The notes beneath the pieces are model-generated. The model had not been told where the DNA came from. It did not search any database and saw only the letters and a list, made by a program, of their open reading frames with translations. Below are positions 1-5,836 of a stretch of DNA of 16,618 nt, piece by piece; within the stretch, counting starts at the first letter, position 1, and each line of letters starts with the position of its first letter. The position numbers were made by a program, and so were the translations under genes. The DNA comes from an uncultured Eubacteriales bacterium (GTDB lineage: Bacteria; Bacillota; Clostridia; Oscillospirales; Oscillospiraceae), in NCBI GenBank assembly GCA_900548615.1, contig URKW01000049.1, forward strand, positions 1-16,618, read 5' to 3'.

Positions 1-15
1 CCGAGATCGACACTA

Positions 16-38
16 AAAACATGCCACCGGCATGTTTT
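16..38. terminator. Hairpin in the left-edge non-coding region
   Basis: A perfect 10-bp stem (AAAACATGCC, 16-25, with GGCATGTTTT, 29-38) closes a 3-nt loop, with A-rich and T-rich flanks on the two sides, so it could end transcription in either direction. It is nested inside a second inverted repeat, TCGACAC (7-13) with GTGTCGA (45-51). No gene could be assigned to it inside the window. Confidence 0.45.
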
Positions 39-44
39 CTTAAC

Positions 45-63
45 GTGTCGACCCCGCCCCTAC
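45..63 (-). repeat. Partial palindromic element with GTAGGGGCGG terminus
   Basis: Read on the minus strand, this begins GTAGGGGCGGGGTCGACAC. The first bases match the termini of the elements at 1896-1922 and 12528-12595, and the GTCGACAC part pairs with bases 7-13 on the other side of the 16-38 hairpin. It looks like one end of a member of the same interspersed palindromic family, with the other end cut off by the window edge. Membership rests on about ten shared bases. Confidence 0.4.
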
Positions 64-79
64 TTTCACGTTACGGATA

Positions 80-173
80 AAACGCGAAAACCGCCACTCT
101 GGCAAGTGACGGTTTTCTTATTATAGAAACTAACACTTAAAAGAGATCAAACCGCTTGTCGCAGCGTCTTTTT
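80..173 (-). ncRNA. Candidate small antisense RNA (type I toxin-antitoxin-like)
   Basis: A strong leftward promoter (180-207) would start an RNA near 173, and it would meet a hairpin at 87-116 followed on the minus strand by a T-containing tail. No reading frame of note lies in this RNA. On the plus strand the same stretch carries hairpins and a T-run (near 143-176) that look like the 3' end of a transcript coming from the left. A strong promoter converging on the 3' end of a short mRNA is the usual layout of Fst/holin-like type I toxin-antitoxin pairs in Clostridia, in which case the toxin gene would lie left of the window. The promoter is clear; the toxin-antitoxin reading is inference. Confidence 0.35.
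87..116. terminator. Bidirectional-looking terminator hairpin
   Basis: AAAACCG (87-93) pairs with CGGTTTT (110-116), and CACT (95-98) pairs with AGTG (105-108), with one C/A mismatch between the two helices. A T-rich tail follows on the plus strand (TTTTCTTATT) and a weaker one on the minus strand. It fits the end of a plus-strand transcript from the left and of the candidate antisense RNA. Confidence 0.5.
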
Positions 174-179
174 CTGTTT

Positions 180-207
180 ATTATATCGATTTTGCGGGGT
201 TTGTCAA
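180..207 (-). promoter_or_regulatory. Near-consensus sigma-A promoter pointing left
   Basis: On the minus strand, TTGACA (202-207), a 16-nt spacer and TATAAT (180-185). Both hexamers are exact consensus. It lies downstream of the ABC-2 permease stop and points away from it into 1-170, where there is no coding sequence, so it probably drives a small RNA. Confidence 0.65.
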
Positions 208-223
208 GTCTGCAAGGCGGTTT

Positions 224-868
224 TTACAAATCCACCTTTTCGTACAGCGCTGCGGCCTTACGGAACGTCAGCAGCAGACCCAACCCATATACCACGATGC
301 TGATCGCCAGCGCCGGCAGCAGCCGCAGCTGGGTGGCGGCGTCCAGATCGTCCAGCCAGCCCAGCCCCGGAAAATGGGGCAGCGCCTCGCACACGATCAT
401 CAGCAGCGTCACGGGGATCAGCGCCTTGACGAAGGCCACGCCCACTTTATAGCCGCTACGGTAGAAGGAGGTCAGGAACACGGCGTTGAACACCGTGTAC
501 ATCAGAAAGCCCGCCGCGAACAGCGCCAGATTGGGATCCATGCCCACCAGATTGTCCTTGCCCGGCTGCAAACGCACCGCCAGCAGCGAACAGGGAACCA
601 GCACCGCCAATGACAGCAGCTCCACCAGCGCCACCAGCACGCAGCCCGCCTTCACCGTGTCCCGCTTGGGAACCGGCAGAATGGCGGAATAGTAGATATC
701 CTTCTGTTCCCGGACGTTCAGAAACGTGAAGAACAGCCCCAGCATCACATAGAAAAAGATGACGGTATAGGGGTAGTTGGGGATCAGCACCATGACGCCG
801 AACAGGCAGAACACCGGCGTCATGGGGTGGCACACCAGCCGCAGCTGCTTATATAATAGCGCGTTCAT
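224..868 (-). CDS. ABC-2 type transporter permease
   Basis: A 214-residue membrane protein, probably the membrane half of a two-protein ABC transporter with the ATPase encoded just upstream. About six hydrophobic segments are visible (residues 18-30, 34-50, 75-98, 113-134, 146-160 and 183-202). After the second comes a polar stretch, 'REQKDIYYSAILPVPKRDTVK'-like at 53-73, which resembles the coupling region of ABC-2 permeases of the ABC2_membrane_5 kind, often found with antimicrobial-resistance or peptide-export exporters. The start at 868 has GGAGG seven bases upstream, and the start codon lies 20 nt inside the end of the ATPase gene, so the two are translationally coupled. The substrate cannot be told from sequence. 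Upstream in-frame extension was rejected because it runs through the ATPase gene in another frame. Confidence 0.8.
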   Translation of the reverse strand: MNALLYKQLRLVCHPMTPVFCLFGVMVLIPNYPYTVIFFYVMLGLFFTFLNVREQKDIYYSAILPVPKRDTVKAGCVLVALVELLSLAVLVPCSLLAVRLQPGKDNLVGMDPNLALFAAGFLMYTVFNAVFLTSFYRSGYKVGVAFVKALIPVTLLMIVCEALPHFPGLGWLDDLDAATQLRLLPALAISIVVYGLGLLLTFRKAAALYEKVDL

Positions 869-1586
869 CCAGCTCCCTCCTTTCCACGGAAACGATGATA
901 TCCTCCAGCGTGGCGCCCCGGTCGGCGTAGGCCGCCATGAACTCCGCCACGGTGGAGCTATGGAAGATCGCGCCATCCTTGATAAAGGTGATGTGGCTGG
1001 CGCACTTCTCCAGATCGGAGGTGATGTGGGTGGAGAACAGGATGCTCCGCTGGCCGTCCGCCACGATGGCCCGGAACAGCTCCACCAGCTCGTCACGGGA
1101 CACCGGGTCAAGGCCGCTGGTGGGTTCGTCCAGAATCAGCAGCCTGGCGTTGTGGCTCAGCGCCAGCGCCAGCAAATACTTTACCTTCATGCCGCTGGAC
1201 AGCTGATCCACCCGCTTGCTCTCGTCGATGCCGAACAGCTCCAGATAGTGGCGGTATTTCGTCTCGTCCCAGTTGCGGTAAAACCGCCGGGTCACGTCGG
1301 TGATGGTCTTGACCTTCTTCTTGGGGTAGAAGTCGATGCCGCCCAGCACCACGCCAATCTGCTCCTTGAATTCCCGCTCGTGCTGCCGCACGTCCTGCCC
1401 GAAGAAACGAACGTCGCCGCTGTCGGGGTGTACCAGACCCAGAATGGATTTCAACGTGGTGGATTTGCCCGCGCCGTTGCGGCCGATAAAACCCACCACC
1501 GCGCCCTGCGGCACGTCGAAGGACACGTCCTTCAGGGTAAAAGCAGGGTAGGTCTTGCGCAGACCCCTTACTTCCAATGCGTTCAT
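849..1586 (-). CDS. ABC transporter ATP-binding protein
   Basis: A 245-residue nucleotide-binding subunit. Walker A is GRNGAGKST (35-43), the Q-loop is near Gln76, the signature LSSGMKVK is at 129-136, Walker B LLILDEP is at 149-155 and the H-loop His is at 187, so it should be an active ATPase. The signature is LSSGM rather than LSGGQ, as is common in the YtrB/BcrA-like exporter ATPases of Firmicutes. It pairs with the ABC-2 permease downstream (20-nt overlap). Its ATG at 1586 overlaps the stop of the AbrB-type gene (ATGA), which fixes the start. Probable role: energising export of a small molecule or peptide; the substrate is unknown. Confidence 0.88.
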   Translation of the reverse strand: MNALEVRGLRKTYPAFTLKDVSFDVPQGAVVGFIGRNGAGKSTTLKSILGLVHPDSGDVRFFGQDVRQHEREFKEQIGVVLGGIDFYPKKKVKTITDVTRRFYRNWDETKYRHYLELFGIDESKRVDQLSSGMKVKYLLALALSHNARLLILDEPTSGLDPVSRDELVELFRAIVADGQRSILFSTHITSDLEKCASHITFIKDGAIFHSSTVAEFMAAYADRGATLEDIIVSVERRELDERAII

Positions 1587-1819
1587 TCCTCGTCCTCCCC
1601 GTCCTCCGGCATGCCGTCGAACACCTGCCGCAGCATGGGGTGCAGCTTCTCCGGCGTCTGCAGGGCGATGCCCCGTTTCTTGTCCGCCAGCAGCACCAGC
1701 ATATCGCCCGGCTCGATGCCGAACATCTCGCGGGCCTCCTTGGGGATCACGATCTGTCCCTTTGGCCCCACCCGCACCGAGCTCATGTAGTGCCGGTCGT
1801 CCCGTCGTGTGCTTTTCAT
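1583..1819 (-). CDS. AbrB/SpoVT/MazE-type DNA-binding regulator
   Basis: A 78-residue protein with a single swapped-hairpin AbrB domain. The block VRVGPKGQIVIPKEARE (about 15-31), followed by FGIEPGDML, is the family hallmark; the tail is acidic (DGEDEE at the C-terminus). Start chosen at the ATG at 1819 because GGAGG sits six bases upstream; a TTG six codons earlier would place that ribosome site inside the gene. It is the first gene of a three-gene operon with an ABC ATPase and permease and shares an ATGA overlap with the ATPase. It most likely binds near its own promoter and controls the transporter. GntR-type regulators are more usual in this position, so an AbrB member is a variation. 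No MazF-like toxin follows, which argues against an antitoxin role. Confidence 0.8.
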   Translation of the reverse strand: MKSTRRDDRHYMSSVRVGPKGQIVIPKEAREMFGIEPGDMLVLLADKKRGIALQTPEKLHPMLRQVFDGMPEDGEDEE

Positions 1820-1864
1820 GATAGCCCTCCGTTTCAAAAGTATAACTTTTCTTACTTTGATGAC

Positions 1865-1893
1865 ATTGTAGCACAGAGAGGGGGTGATGTCAA
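1865..1893 (-). promoter_or_regulatory. Promoter of the abrB-ABC operon
   Basis: On the minus strand, TTGACA (1888-1893), a 17-nt spacer and an extended -10, TGC-TACAAT (-10 hexamer 1865-1870). The transcript would start about 40 nt before the regulator's ATG. The perfect inverted repeat at 1896-1922 lies directly upstream of the -35. Confidence 0.75.
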
Positions 1894-1895
1894 GA

Positions 1896-1922
1896 GTAGG
1901 GCGGGGTAGAACCCCGCCCTAC
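1896..1922. repeat. Palindromic GTAGGG element
   Basis: A perfect 12-bp inverted repeat, GTAGGGCGGGGT (1896-1907) with ACCCCGCCCTAC (1911-1922), and a 3-nt loop. It lies between the macro-domain gene's stop and the abrB promoter. The termini match other intergenic palindromes in the window, so it reads as an interspersed repeat. It could also end macro-gene transcription or act as an operator, but there is no T-run. Confidence 0.65.
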
Positions 1923-1945
1923 GGCTTATCAAATTTTGCCGGTTA

Positions 1946-2473
1946 TCATTCGTGGGGCTTTGTCTCCTGATAGAACATGTTCCAGTCCACCTGATAGACC
2001 CGCAGGGCTTCCGGCGTGTGGCAGACCATCCGCAGGGTCATGCCGGGGTGCTCCCGGTCGAAGGTCACCAGCTCCCGCAGGGCGATATGAGCTGCCTGGG
2101 GTAGAGGATAGCCGTAGACGCCCGTGGAGAGGGAGGGAAAGTCCACGCTGCGGCAGCCGGTCTCCCACGCCAGCGCCAGACAGGAGCGGTAGCAGGAGGT
2201 CAGCAGCGCCGCTTCGCCGTATTGGCCTCCGCGCCAGATGGGGCCGGGGGTGTGGATCACGTACCGGCAGGGCAGGTCAAAGGCGGGTGTGAGCTTGGCC
2301 TGCCCAGTCTCGCAGCCGTTCAGGGCGCGGCAGGCCTCCAGAAGACGCGGCCCGGCGGCCCGATGGATGGCGCCGTCCACGCCGCTGCCGCCCAGAAGGG
2401 AGCAGTTGGCGGCGTTGACAATGGCGTCCGCATGGGAAAGGGTGATATCCCCTAAAACGACAGAAACAGACAT
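1946..2473 (-). CDS. Macro-domain protein, probable O-acetyl-ADP-ribose deacetylase (YmdB-like)
   Basis: A 175-residue protein made almost wholly of one macro domain. ADP-ribose contacts expected of the family are visible: Asp9-Ile10 in the first loop, DAIVNAAN (16-23), the glycine-rich GGSGVDGAIHRAAG (28-41) and STGVYGYP (116-123). Asn20, Asn23, Asp33 and His37 fit the MacroD/YmdB catalytic pattern. Members remove ADP-ribose or acetyl groups from ADP-ribosylated products in the cytoplasm. The ATG at 2473 has GAGGTG upstream. It is divergent from the TIM-barrel gene at 2618 and has no operon partner. An alternative is ADP-ribosyl-glutamate hydrolysis on protein or nucleic acid; the exact substrate is not readable from sequence. 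Confidence 0.85.
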   Translation of the reverse strand: MSVSVVLGDITLSHADAIVNAANCSLLGGSGVDGAIHRAAGPRLLEACRALNGCETGQAKLTPAFDLPCRYVIHTPGPIWRGGQYGEAALLTSCYRSCLALAWETGCRSVDFPSLSTGVYGYPLPQAAHIALRELVTFDREHPGMTLRMVCHTPEALRVYQVDWNMFYQETKPHE

Positions 2474-2531
2474 AAAATGCACCTCACTTAACAAAAACGT
2501 AACATAAGTGTGAACAAAAGCTGAATTTTTC

Positions 2532-2549
2532 ATCCGCTTGGCATCGGAT
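2532..2549. promoter_or_regulatory. Inverted repeat between divergent genes
   Basis: ATCCG (2532-2536) and CGGAT (2545-2549) form a short palindrome with an 8-nt centre, just upstream of the plus-strand -35. It could be an operator for the macro/TIM-barrel pair. It is short enough to be chance. Confidence 0.25.
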
Positions 2550-2552
2550 ATA

Positions 2553-2581
2553 TTTACAGAAAACGGAAACCATGCTACAAT
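2553..2581 (+). promoter_or_regulatory. Promoter of the TIM-barrel gene
   Basis: TTTACA (2553-2558), a 17-nt spacer and an extended -10, TGC-TACAAT (-10 hexamer 2576-2581). It is followed by a leader of about 30 nt with a ribosome site. No convincing promoter for the divergent macro gene was found in the same gap. Confidence 0.7.
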
Positions 2582-2617
2582 AAACCAAGGAAGATGAACA
2601 GAGGAAGGAGCGCGAGC

Positions 2618-3289
2618 ATGGTAAGAAAATATGTCCCCGTCTACGAAGGCAACCTGCGCAAGCACACCCTGTCGGTGCCCCGGTGCATCAGCGAATGCAG
2701 CGGCATCCGGGTGTTCGGCCGCCGCATCAAGTCGCTGGTGTTCTCCACGGACGTGGCCATCATCAAGAATATCAACGCCGATGCGGTGATCGCCGTGTAC
2801 CCCTTTACGCCACAGCCCAGCATCACGCAGGCTATTATCGGCATCTCGGAGGTGCCGGTGTTCTGCGGCGTGGGCGGCGGACTGACCAACGGCGTCCGCA
2901 GCGCCAGCATGGCGGCCTATGTGGAGCATCAGGGCGCTTACGGCGTGGTGTGCAACAGCAAGATTGGGCTGGACACCATCCGCGCCATCAAGGAGGCGGT
3001 GGAGATCCCGGTGGTGTACACGGTGATCTCGGAGAAGATGGATATCGAGCCGTATCTGGCGGCAGGCGTGGACTTCGTGAATGTGTCCGGCGCGGCACGG
3101 ACGCCGGAGATCGTGGCGGCGCTGCGGGCCAAGTACCCGGAGCTGCCCATCATCGCCACCGGTGGCCCTACGGACGAGAGCATTACCGCCACCATCCGGG
3201 CGGGCGCTAACGCCATCACCTACACGCCGCCCAGCAGCGCGGAGCTGTTCGCCAAGACCATGGCGGACAACCGCAGTGAGCTGGAATGA
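2618..3289 (+). CDS. Uncharacterised TIM-barrel protein
   Basis: A 223-residue soluble protein that appears to be a compact beta/alpha barrel. Alternating hydrophobic strands are visible: AVIAVYP (about 57-63), VPVFCGVGGG (80-89), YGVVCNS (107-113), IPVVYTVI (130-137), VDFVNVSG (151-158), LPIIATGGP (177-185) and ANAITYTPP (200-208). ATGGPTDESI (181-190) looks like the phosphate-binding loop of the ribulose-phosphate-binding barrel superfamily (KDPG aldolase, ThiE/ThiG, tryptophan-synthase alpha types). I do not recognise a specific enzyme. The ATG at 2618 is preceded by AAGGAG at good spacing; an in-frame ATG eight codons earlier has no properly placed ribosome site. It is a single gene with its own promoter. 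Function unknown; a lyase, aldolase or isomerase on a phosphorylated substrate is a guess from the fold. Confidence 0.75.
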   Translation: MVRKYVPVYEGNLRKHTLSVPRCISECSGIRVFGRRIKSLVFSTDVAIIKNINADAVIAVYPFTPQPSITQAIIGISEVPVFCGVGGGLTNGVRSASMAAYVEHQGAYGVVCNSKIGLDTIRAIKEAVEIPVVYTVISEKMDIEPYLAAGVDFVNVSGAARTPEIVAALRAKYPELPIIATGGPTDESITATIRAGANAITYTPPSSAELFAKTMADNRSELE

Positions 3290-3306
3290 TACATATATAA
3301 TAACAT

Positions 3307-3341
3307 ACCGCAGGGCTGACCGTGTGTCAACCCTGCGGTTT
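3307..3341 (+). terminator. Terminator after the TIM-barrel gene
   Basis: CCGCAGGG (3308-3315) pairs with CCCTGCGG (3331-3338), and TGAC (3317-3320) with GTCA (3326-3329), with one mismatch between the helices. The T-run is short (TTT). It lies between convergent genes and may serve both. Confidence 0.55.
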
Positions 3342-3356
3342 ATGTGCTGATGTGAC

Positions 3357-3383
3357 GTGGGCGGCCGCAAGGGCCGCCCTTAC
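3357..3383. repeat. Palindromic GTGGGCGG/CCGCCCTTAC element
   Basis: GGGCGGCC (3359-3366) pairs with GGCCGCCC (3372-3379) around a 5-nt loop, flanked by GT and TTAC. Its ends resemble the GTAGGG...CCCTAC termini of other elements in the window. It lies between the stops of two convergent genes and may be a degenerate member of the family. Confidence 0.5.
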
Positions 3384-3401
3384 AAAAGTGCATCGCGTCG
3401 A

Positions 3402-4757
3402 TTACATCTCCAAATACGCCTTGCACTTGGCGTTGGCGGCTTCGGCTACGCGGCCTTCATCCACGGTAGCCAGATGGCCTTCCCGAACAGTGACGCGGCC
3501 ATGCACCACCGTGTAATCCACCGCTCCGCGAACACCTACTGTGCCCAGCACGGACTTGGCATCGAAGCAGGAGCCTACCAGCTCCAGACGGCGGCTGTCG
3601 ATCAGGAACAGGTCGGCGCACTTGCCCACCGCCAGCTGGCCGATATCGTCACGGCCCAGCAGACGGGCGCTGCCCCGTGTAGCCATCTTCAGAATGTCGT
3701 AGCCGGTGGGAGCGGCCTTGCTGGAATTCAGACGGTGCAGCAGGAAGGCCACACGCAGCTCCTCCATGAGACTGGAGCCGTCGTTGCTGGCGCTGCCGTC
3801 CACGGCAAGGCCTACGGGAACGCCCAGCTCCAGCATTTCCGGAATGCGGGCGATGCCGCTGGACAGCTTCATGTTGCTGATGGGGCAGTGGGCCACGCCG
3901 GTGCCGGTGTCCGCCAGCAGGCGCAGCTCCTCGTCATTGAAGTGGATGCCGTGGGCAAACCACACGTCGTCGCCGATCCAGCCCAGACGCCGCATGTATT
4001 CCAAGGGGCGGACGCCCTCACGCTCCAGCATGAAGTTTTCCTCGTCCTTGGTCTCGCACAGGTGGGTGTGAAGCCGGACGTGGTACTGCCGGGCCAGAAG
4101 GGCGCTTTGCCGCAGCAGCTCCGCCGACACGGAGAAGGGGGAGCAGGGCGCCAGCGCCACGCGGTGCATAGAGCCGTAGGCGGGATCGTGGTACTTCTCG
4201 ATGCAGCGGATGGAGTCCGCCATGATCTCGTCCACCGTCTGTACCACGCTGTCCGGCGGCAGGCCGCCGTCCTTGACGCTCAAGTCCATGCTGCCGCGGC
4301 TGAGATACATGCGGATGCCCAGCTCCTGCGCCGCCGCCAGCTGTGCGCCCAGCAGGTCGCCGCTGTCGGCGGGGAACACGTAGTGGTGGTCGAAGCAGGT
4401 GGTGCAGCCGTGCTTCATCAGCTCACCCATGCCGGTGAGACTGGACAGGCGGATCACGTCCTCATCCAGATTCTTCCAGATTTCGTACAGGGTCTTGAGC
4501 CAGTCGAACAGCTCCATGTTCTGCACTTGGGGCAGATTGCGGGAGAACACCTGATACAGGTGGTGGTGAGTGTTGACCAGACCGGGGTAGCACAGCATGC
4601 GGCTGGCGTCGATGGTCTCGTCGGCGGTGACAGCCAGCTCGGGGCCGATGGCCTTGATGAAGCCGTCCTCACAGTAGAGGTCAACGTTGGTCAGCAGACG
4701 GTCGTTGTCGTCACAGGTGACAAGCTGGGAGATGTTTTTCAGCAGCAGGGTAGACAT
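3402..4757 (-). CDS. 8-oxoguanine deaminase (amidohydrolase superfamily)
   Basis: A 451-residue amidohydrolase, the normal length for 8-oxoguanine deaminases, which convert 8-oxoguanine to urate and ammonia. Metal and catalytic residues are visible: the HxH pair His64/His66 in PGLVNTHHHLYQ, His230 and Glu235 in RLHTHLCET, His269 in FAHGIHFNDEE, and Asp320 in AVDGSASND. FDWL near 84-87 and FDHHYVFP at 122-129 resemble the 8-oxoguanine deaminase subgroup more than SsnA or guanine deaminase. The start at 4757 has AAAGGAGG upstream. It follows the purine importer on the same strand, with a terminator between, so it is probably expressed by partial read-through or an unseen promoter. Next to ygeW/ygeY/arcC it would feed urate into purine breakdown. 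Other aminopurine or isocytosine substrates remain possible. Confidence 0.82.
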   Translation of the reverse strand: MSTLLLKNISQLVTCDDNDRLLTNVDLYCEDGFIKAIGPELAVTADETIDASRMLCYPGLVNTHHHLYQVFSRNLPQVQNMELFDWLKTLYEIWKNLDEDVIRLSSLTGMGELMKHGCTTCFDHHYVFPADSGDLLGAQLAAAQELGIRMYLSRGSMDLSVKDGGLPPDSVVQTVDEIMADSIRCIEKYHDPAYGSMHRVALAPCSPFSVSAELLRQSALLARQYHVRLHTHLCETKDEENFMLEREGVRPLEYMRRLGWIGDDVWFAHGIHFNDEELRLLADTGTGVAHCPISNMKLSSGIARIPEMLELGVPVGLAVDGSASNDGSSLMEELRVAFLLHRLNSSKAAPTGYDILKMATRGSARLLGRDDIGQLAVGKCADLFLIDSRRLELVGSCFDAKSVLGTVGVRGAVDYTVVHGRVTVREGHLATVDEGRVAEAANAKCKAYLEM

Positions 4758-4787
4758 ATTGCGTCCTCCTTTGGTTAAAATAAGTAG

Positions 4788-4824
4788 GAAAAAAGAGCAG
4801 GCCGCAAAGCGGCCTACTCTTTTT
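4788..4824 (-). terminator. Intrinsic terminator after the importer permease
   Basis: AGGCCGC (4799-4805) and GCGGCCT (4809-4815) form the core, extended past one mismatch by AAAAGAG with CTCTTTT. On the minus strand the stem ends in a run of six Ts. It stands 11 nt after the second permease gene and only about 30 nt before the deaminase start, so it probably limits how much transcript reaches the deaminase. Confidence 0.8.
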
Positions 4825-4834
4825 CGTATCAGGG

Positions 4835-5833
4835 TCAGCGTTCCTCGCGGAAGTAGGAGAGACCGAGGGACGCAGGGGGCTGATCCTCCCGCTTCTTACG
4901 CAGGGAGACGACGATCAGCACCAGCAGGGTGATGACGTAGGGCAGCATCTTGTACAGCTCCTTGACAGCCATCTGACCGCCGGGGGTGGGCAGATAGATG
5001 TTGATAATGTACAGGCCGCCGAACAGGATGGAGGCCAGGATGCTGACATTGGGACGCCAGATGGTGAAGATGACCAGCGCGATAGCAAGCCAGCCGCGGT
5101 CACCGAAGGCGTTGTTGGACCACACGCCGTTGGCGTAGTCCATGACGTAGTACAGACCGCCCAGACCTGCGATCATGGAGCCGATGCAGGTGGCCAGATA
5201 CTTGTACTTGGTGACGTTGATACCGGCAGCGTCGGCGGTAGAGGCGCTCTCGCCCACGGCGCGCAGGTGCAGGCCGGGACGGGTGTGGTTCAGGAAGTAG
5301 GACGCGCCCAACGCGATGATGATGGCCACATAGGCCAGAAAGCCGTAGGACAGGAACAGCTGGCCGAACCAGCCGGTGCTGCCGGCGCCGGGCAGAGTGG
5401 TCTTGAAGAACAAACTGGTGTTGGACAGGGCAATGGAGGGGACTTCACTGTTGGTCAGCTTGATGAGGGAGCCGCCGAAGAAGTTGCCCACGCCCACACC
5501 GAAGGTGGTCATGGCCAGACCGGTCACGTTCTGGTTGGCACGCAGCGTAACGGTCAGGAAGCAGTACAGCAGGCCCATCAGCAGAGAGCCCAGCAGAGAG
5601 CAGAGAATGGGGATCATGATGGAAAGGAAGCCGTTCATTTCGGCGGCGGGGACGGACTGCTCATAGAAGAACGAGCCGATGACGCCGCTGATGCCGCCCA
5701 CATACATGATGCCGGGGATACCAAGGTTCAGGTTGCCGGATTTTTCCGTCAGGATCTCGCCGGTGCTGCCGAACAGCAGGGGAATGCCCTGCATGACCGC
5801 ACGGGGGAAGAAAGATACAAAATCAAAGCCCAT
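4835..5833 (-). CDS. Nucleoside/purine ABC transporter, second permease (NupQ/YufQ-like)
   Basis: A 332-residue integral membrane protein of the BPD_transp_2 family, which pairs with a longer permease to form the pore of BMP-type nucleoside importers. Roughly eight to nine hydrophobic segments run through the protein. The family's conserved loop is seen as NLNLGIPGIMYVGG (34-47), where the usual motif is NIGxEGxM, and a second cytoplasmic block GESASTADAAGINV lies near 197-210. The start at 5833 comes 3 nt after the stop of the first permease, and a GGAGG lies within that gene's last codons, so translation is coupled. The C-terminus is basic and polar (SLRKKREDQ). It is the last gene of the importer unit. 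Confidence 0.88.
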   Translation of the reverse strand: MGFDFVSFFPRAVMQGIPLLFGSTGEILTEKSGNLNLGIPGIMYVGGISGVIGSFFYEQSVPAAEMNGFLSIMIPILCSLLGSLLMGLLYCFLTVTLRANQNVTGLAMTTFGVGVGNFFGGSLIKLTNSEVPSIALSNTSLFFKTTLPGAGSTGWFGQLFLSYGFLAYVAIIIALGASYFLNHTRPGLHLRAVGESASTADAAGINVTKYKYLATCIGSMIAGLGGLYYVMDYANGVWSNNAFGDRGWLAIALVIFTIWRPNVSILASILFGGLYIINIYLPTPGGQMAVKELYKMLPYVITLLVLIVVSLRKKREDQPPASLGLSYFREER

Positions 5834-5836
5834 CTG

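Noticed and set aside
1..126. Plus-strand frame open from the left edge to a TAG at 124-126
   Set aside because: It runs through two hairpins, has no hydrophobic segment or recognisable sequence, and probably reflects GC-rich non-coding DNA.
777..1790. Open plus-strand frame across the AbrB-ABC genes
   Set aside because: Antisense to the ATPase, whose Walker motifs are clear; no recognisable protein.
1583..1819. MazE-type antitoxin
   Set aside because: The AbrB fold is shared, but the neighbour is an ABC ATPase, not a MazF-type toxin.
3402..4757. SsnA (putative aminohydrolase of urate clusters)
   Set aside because: Context suggests it, but motifs such as FDHHYVFP and LFDWL and the length fit 8-oxoguanine deaminase better.
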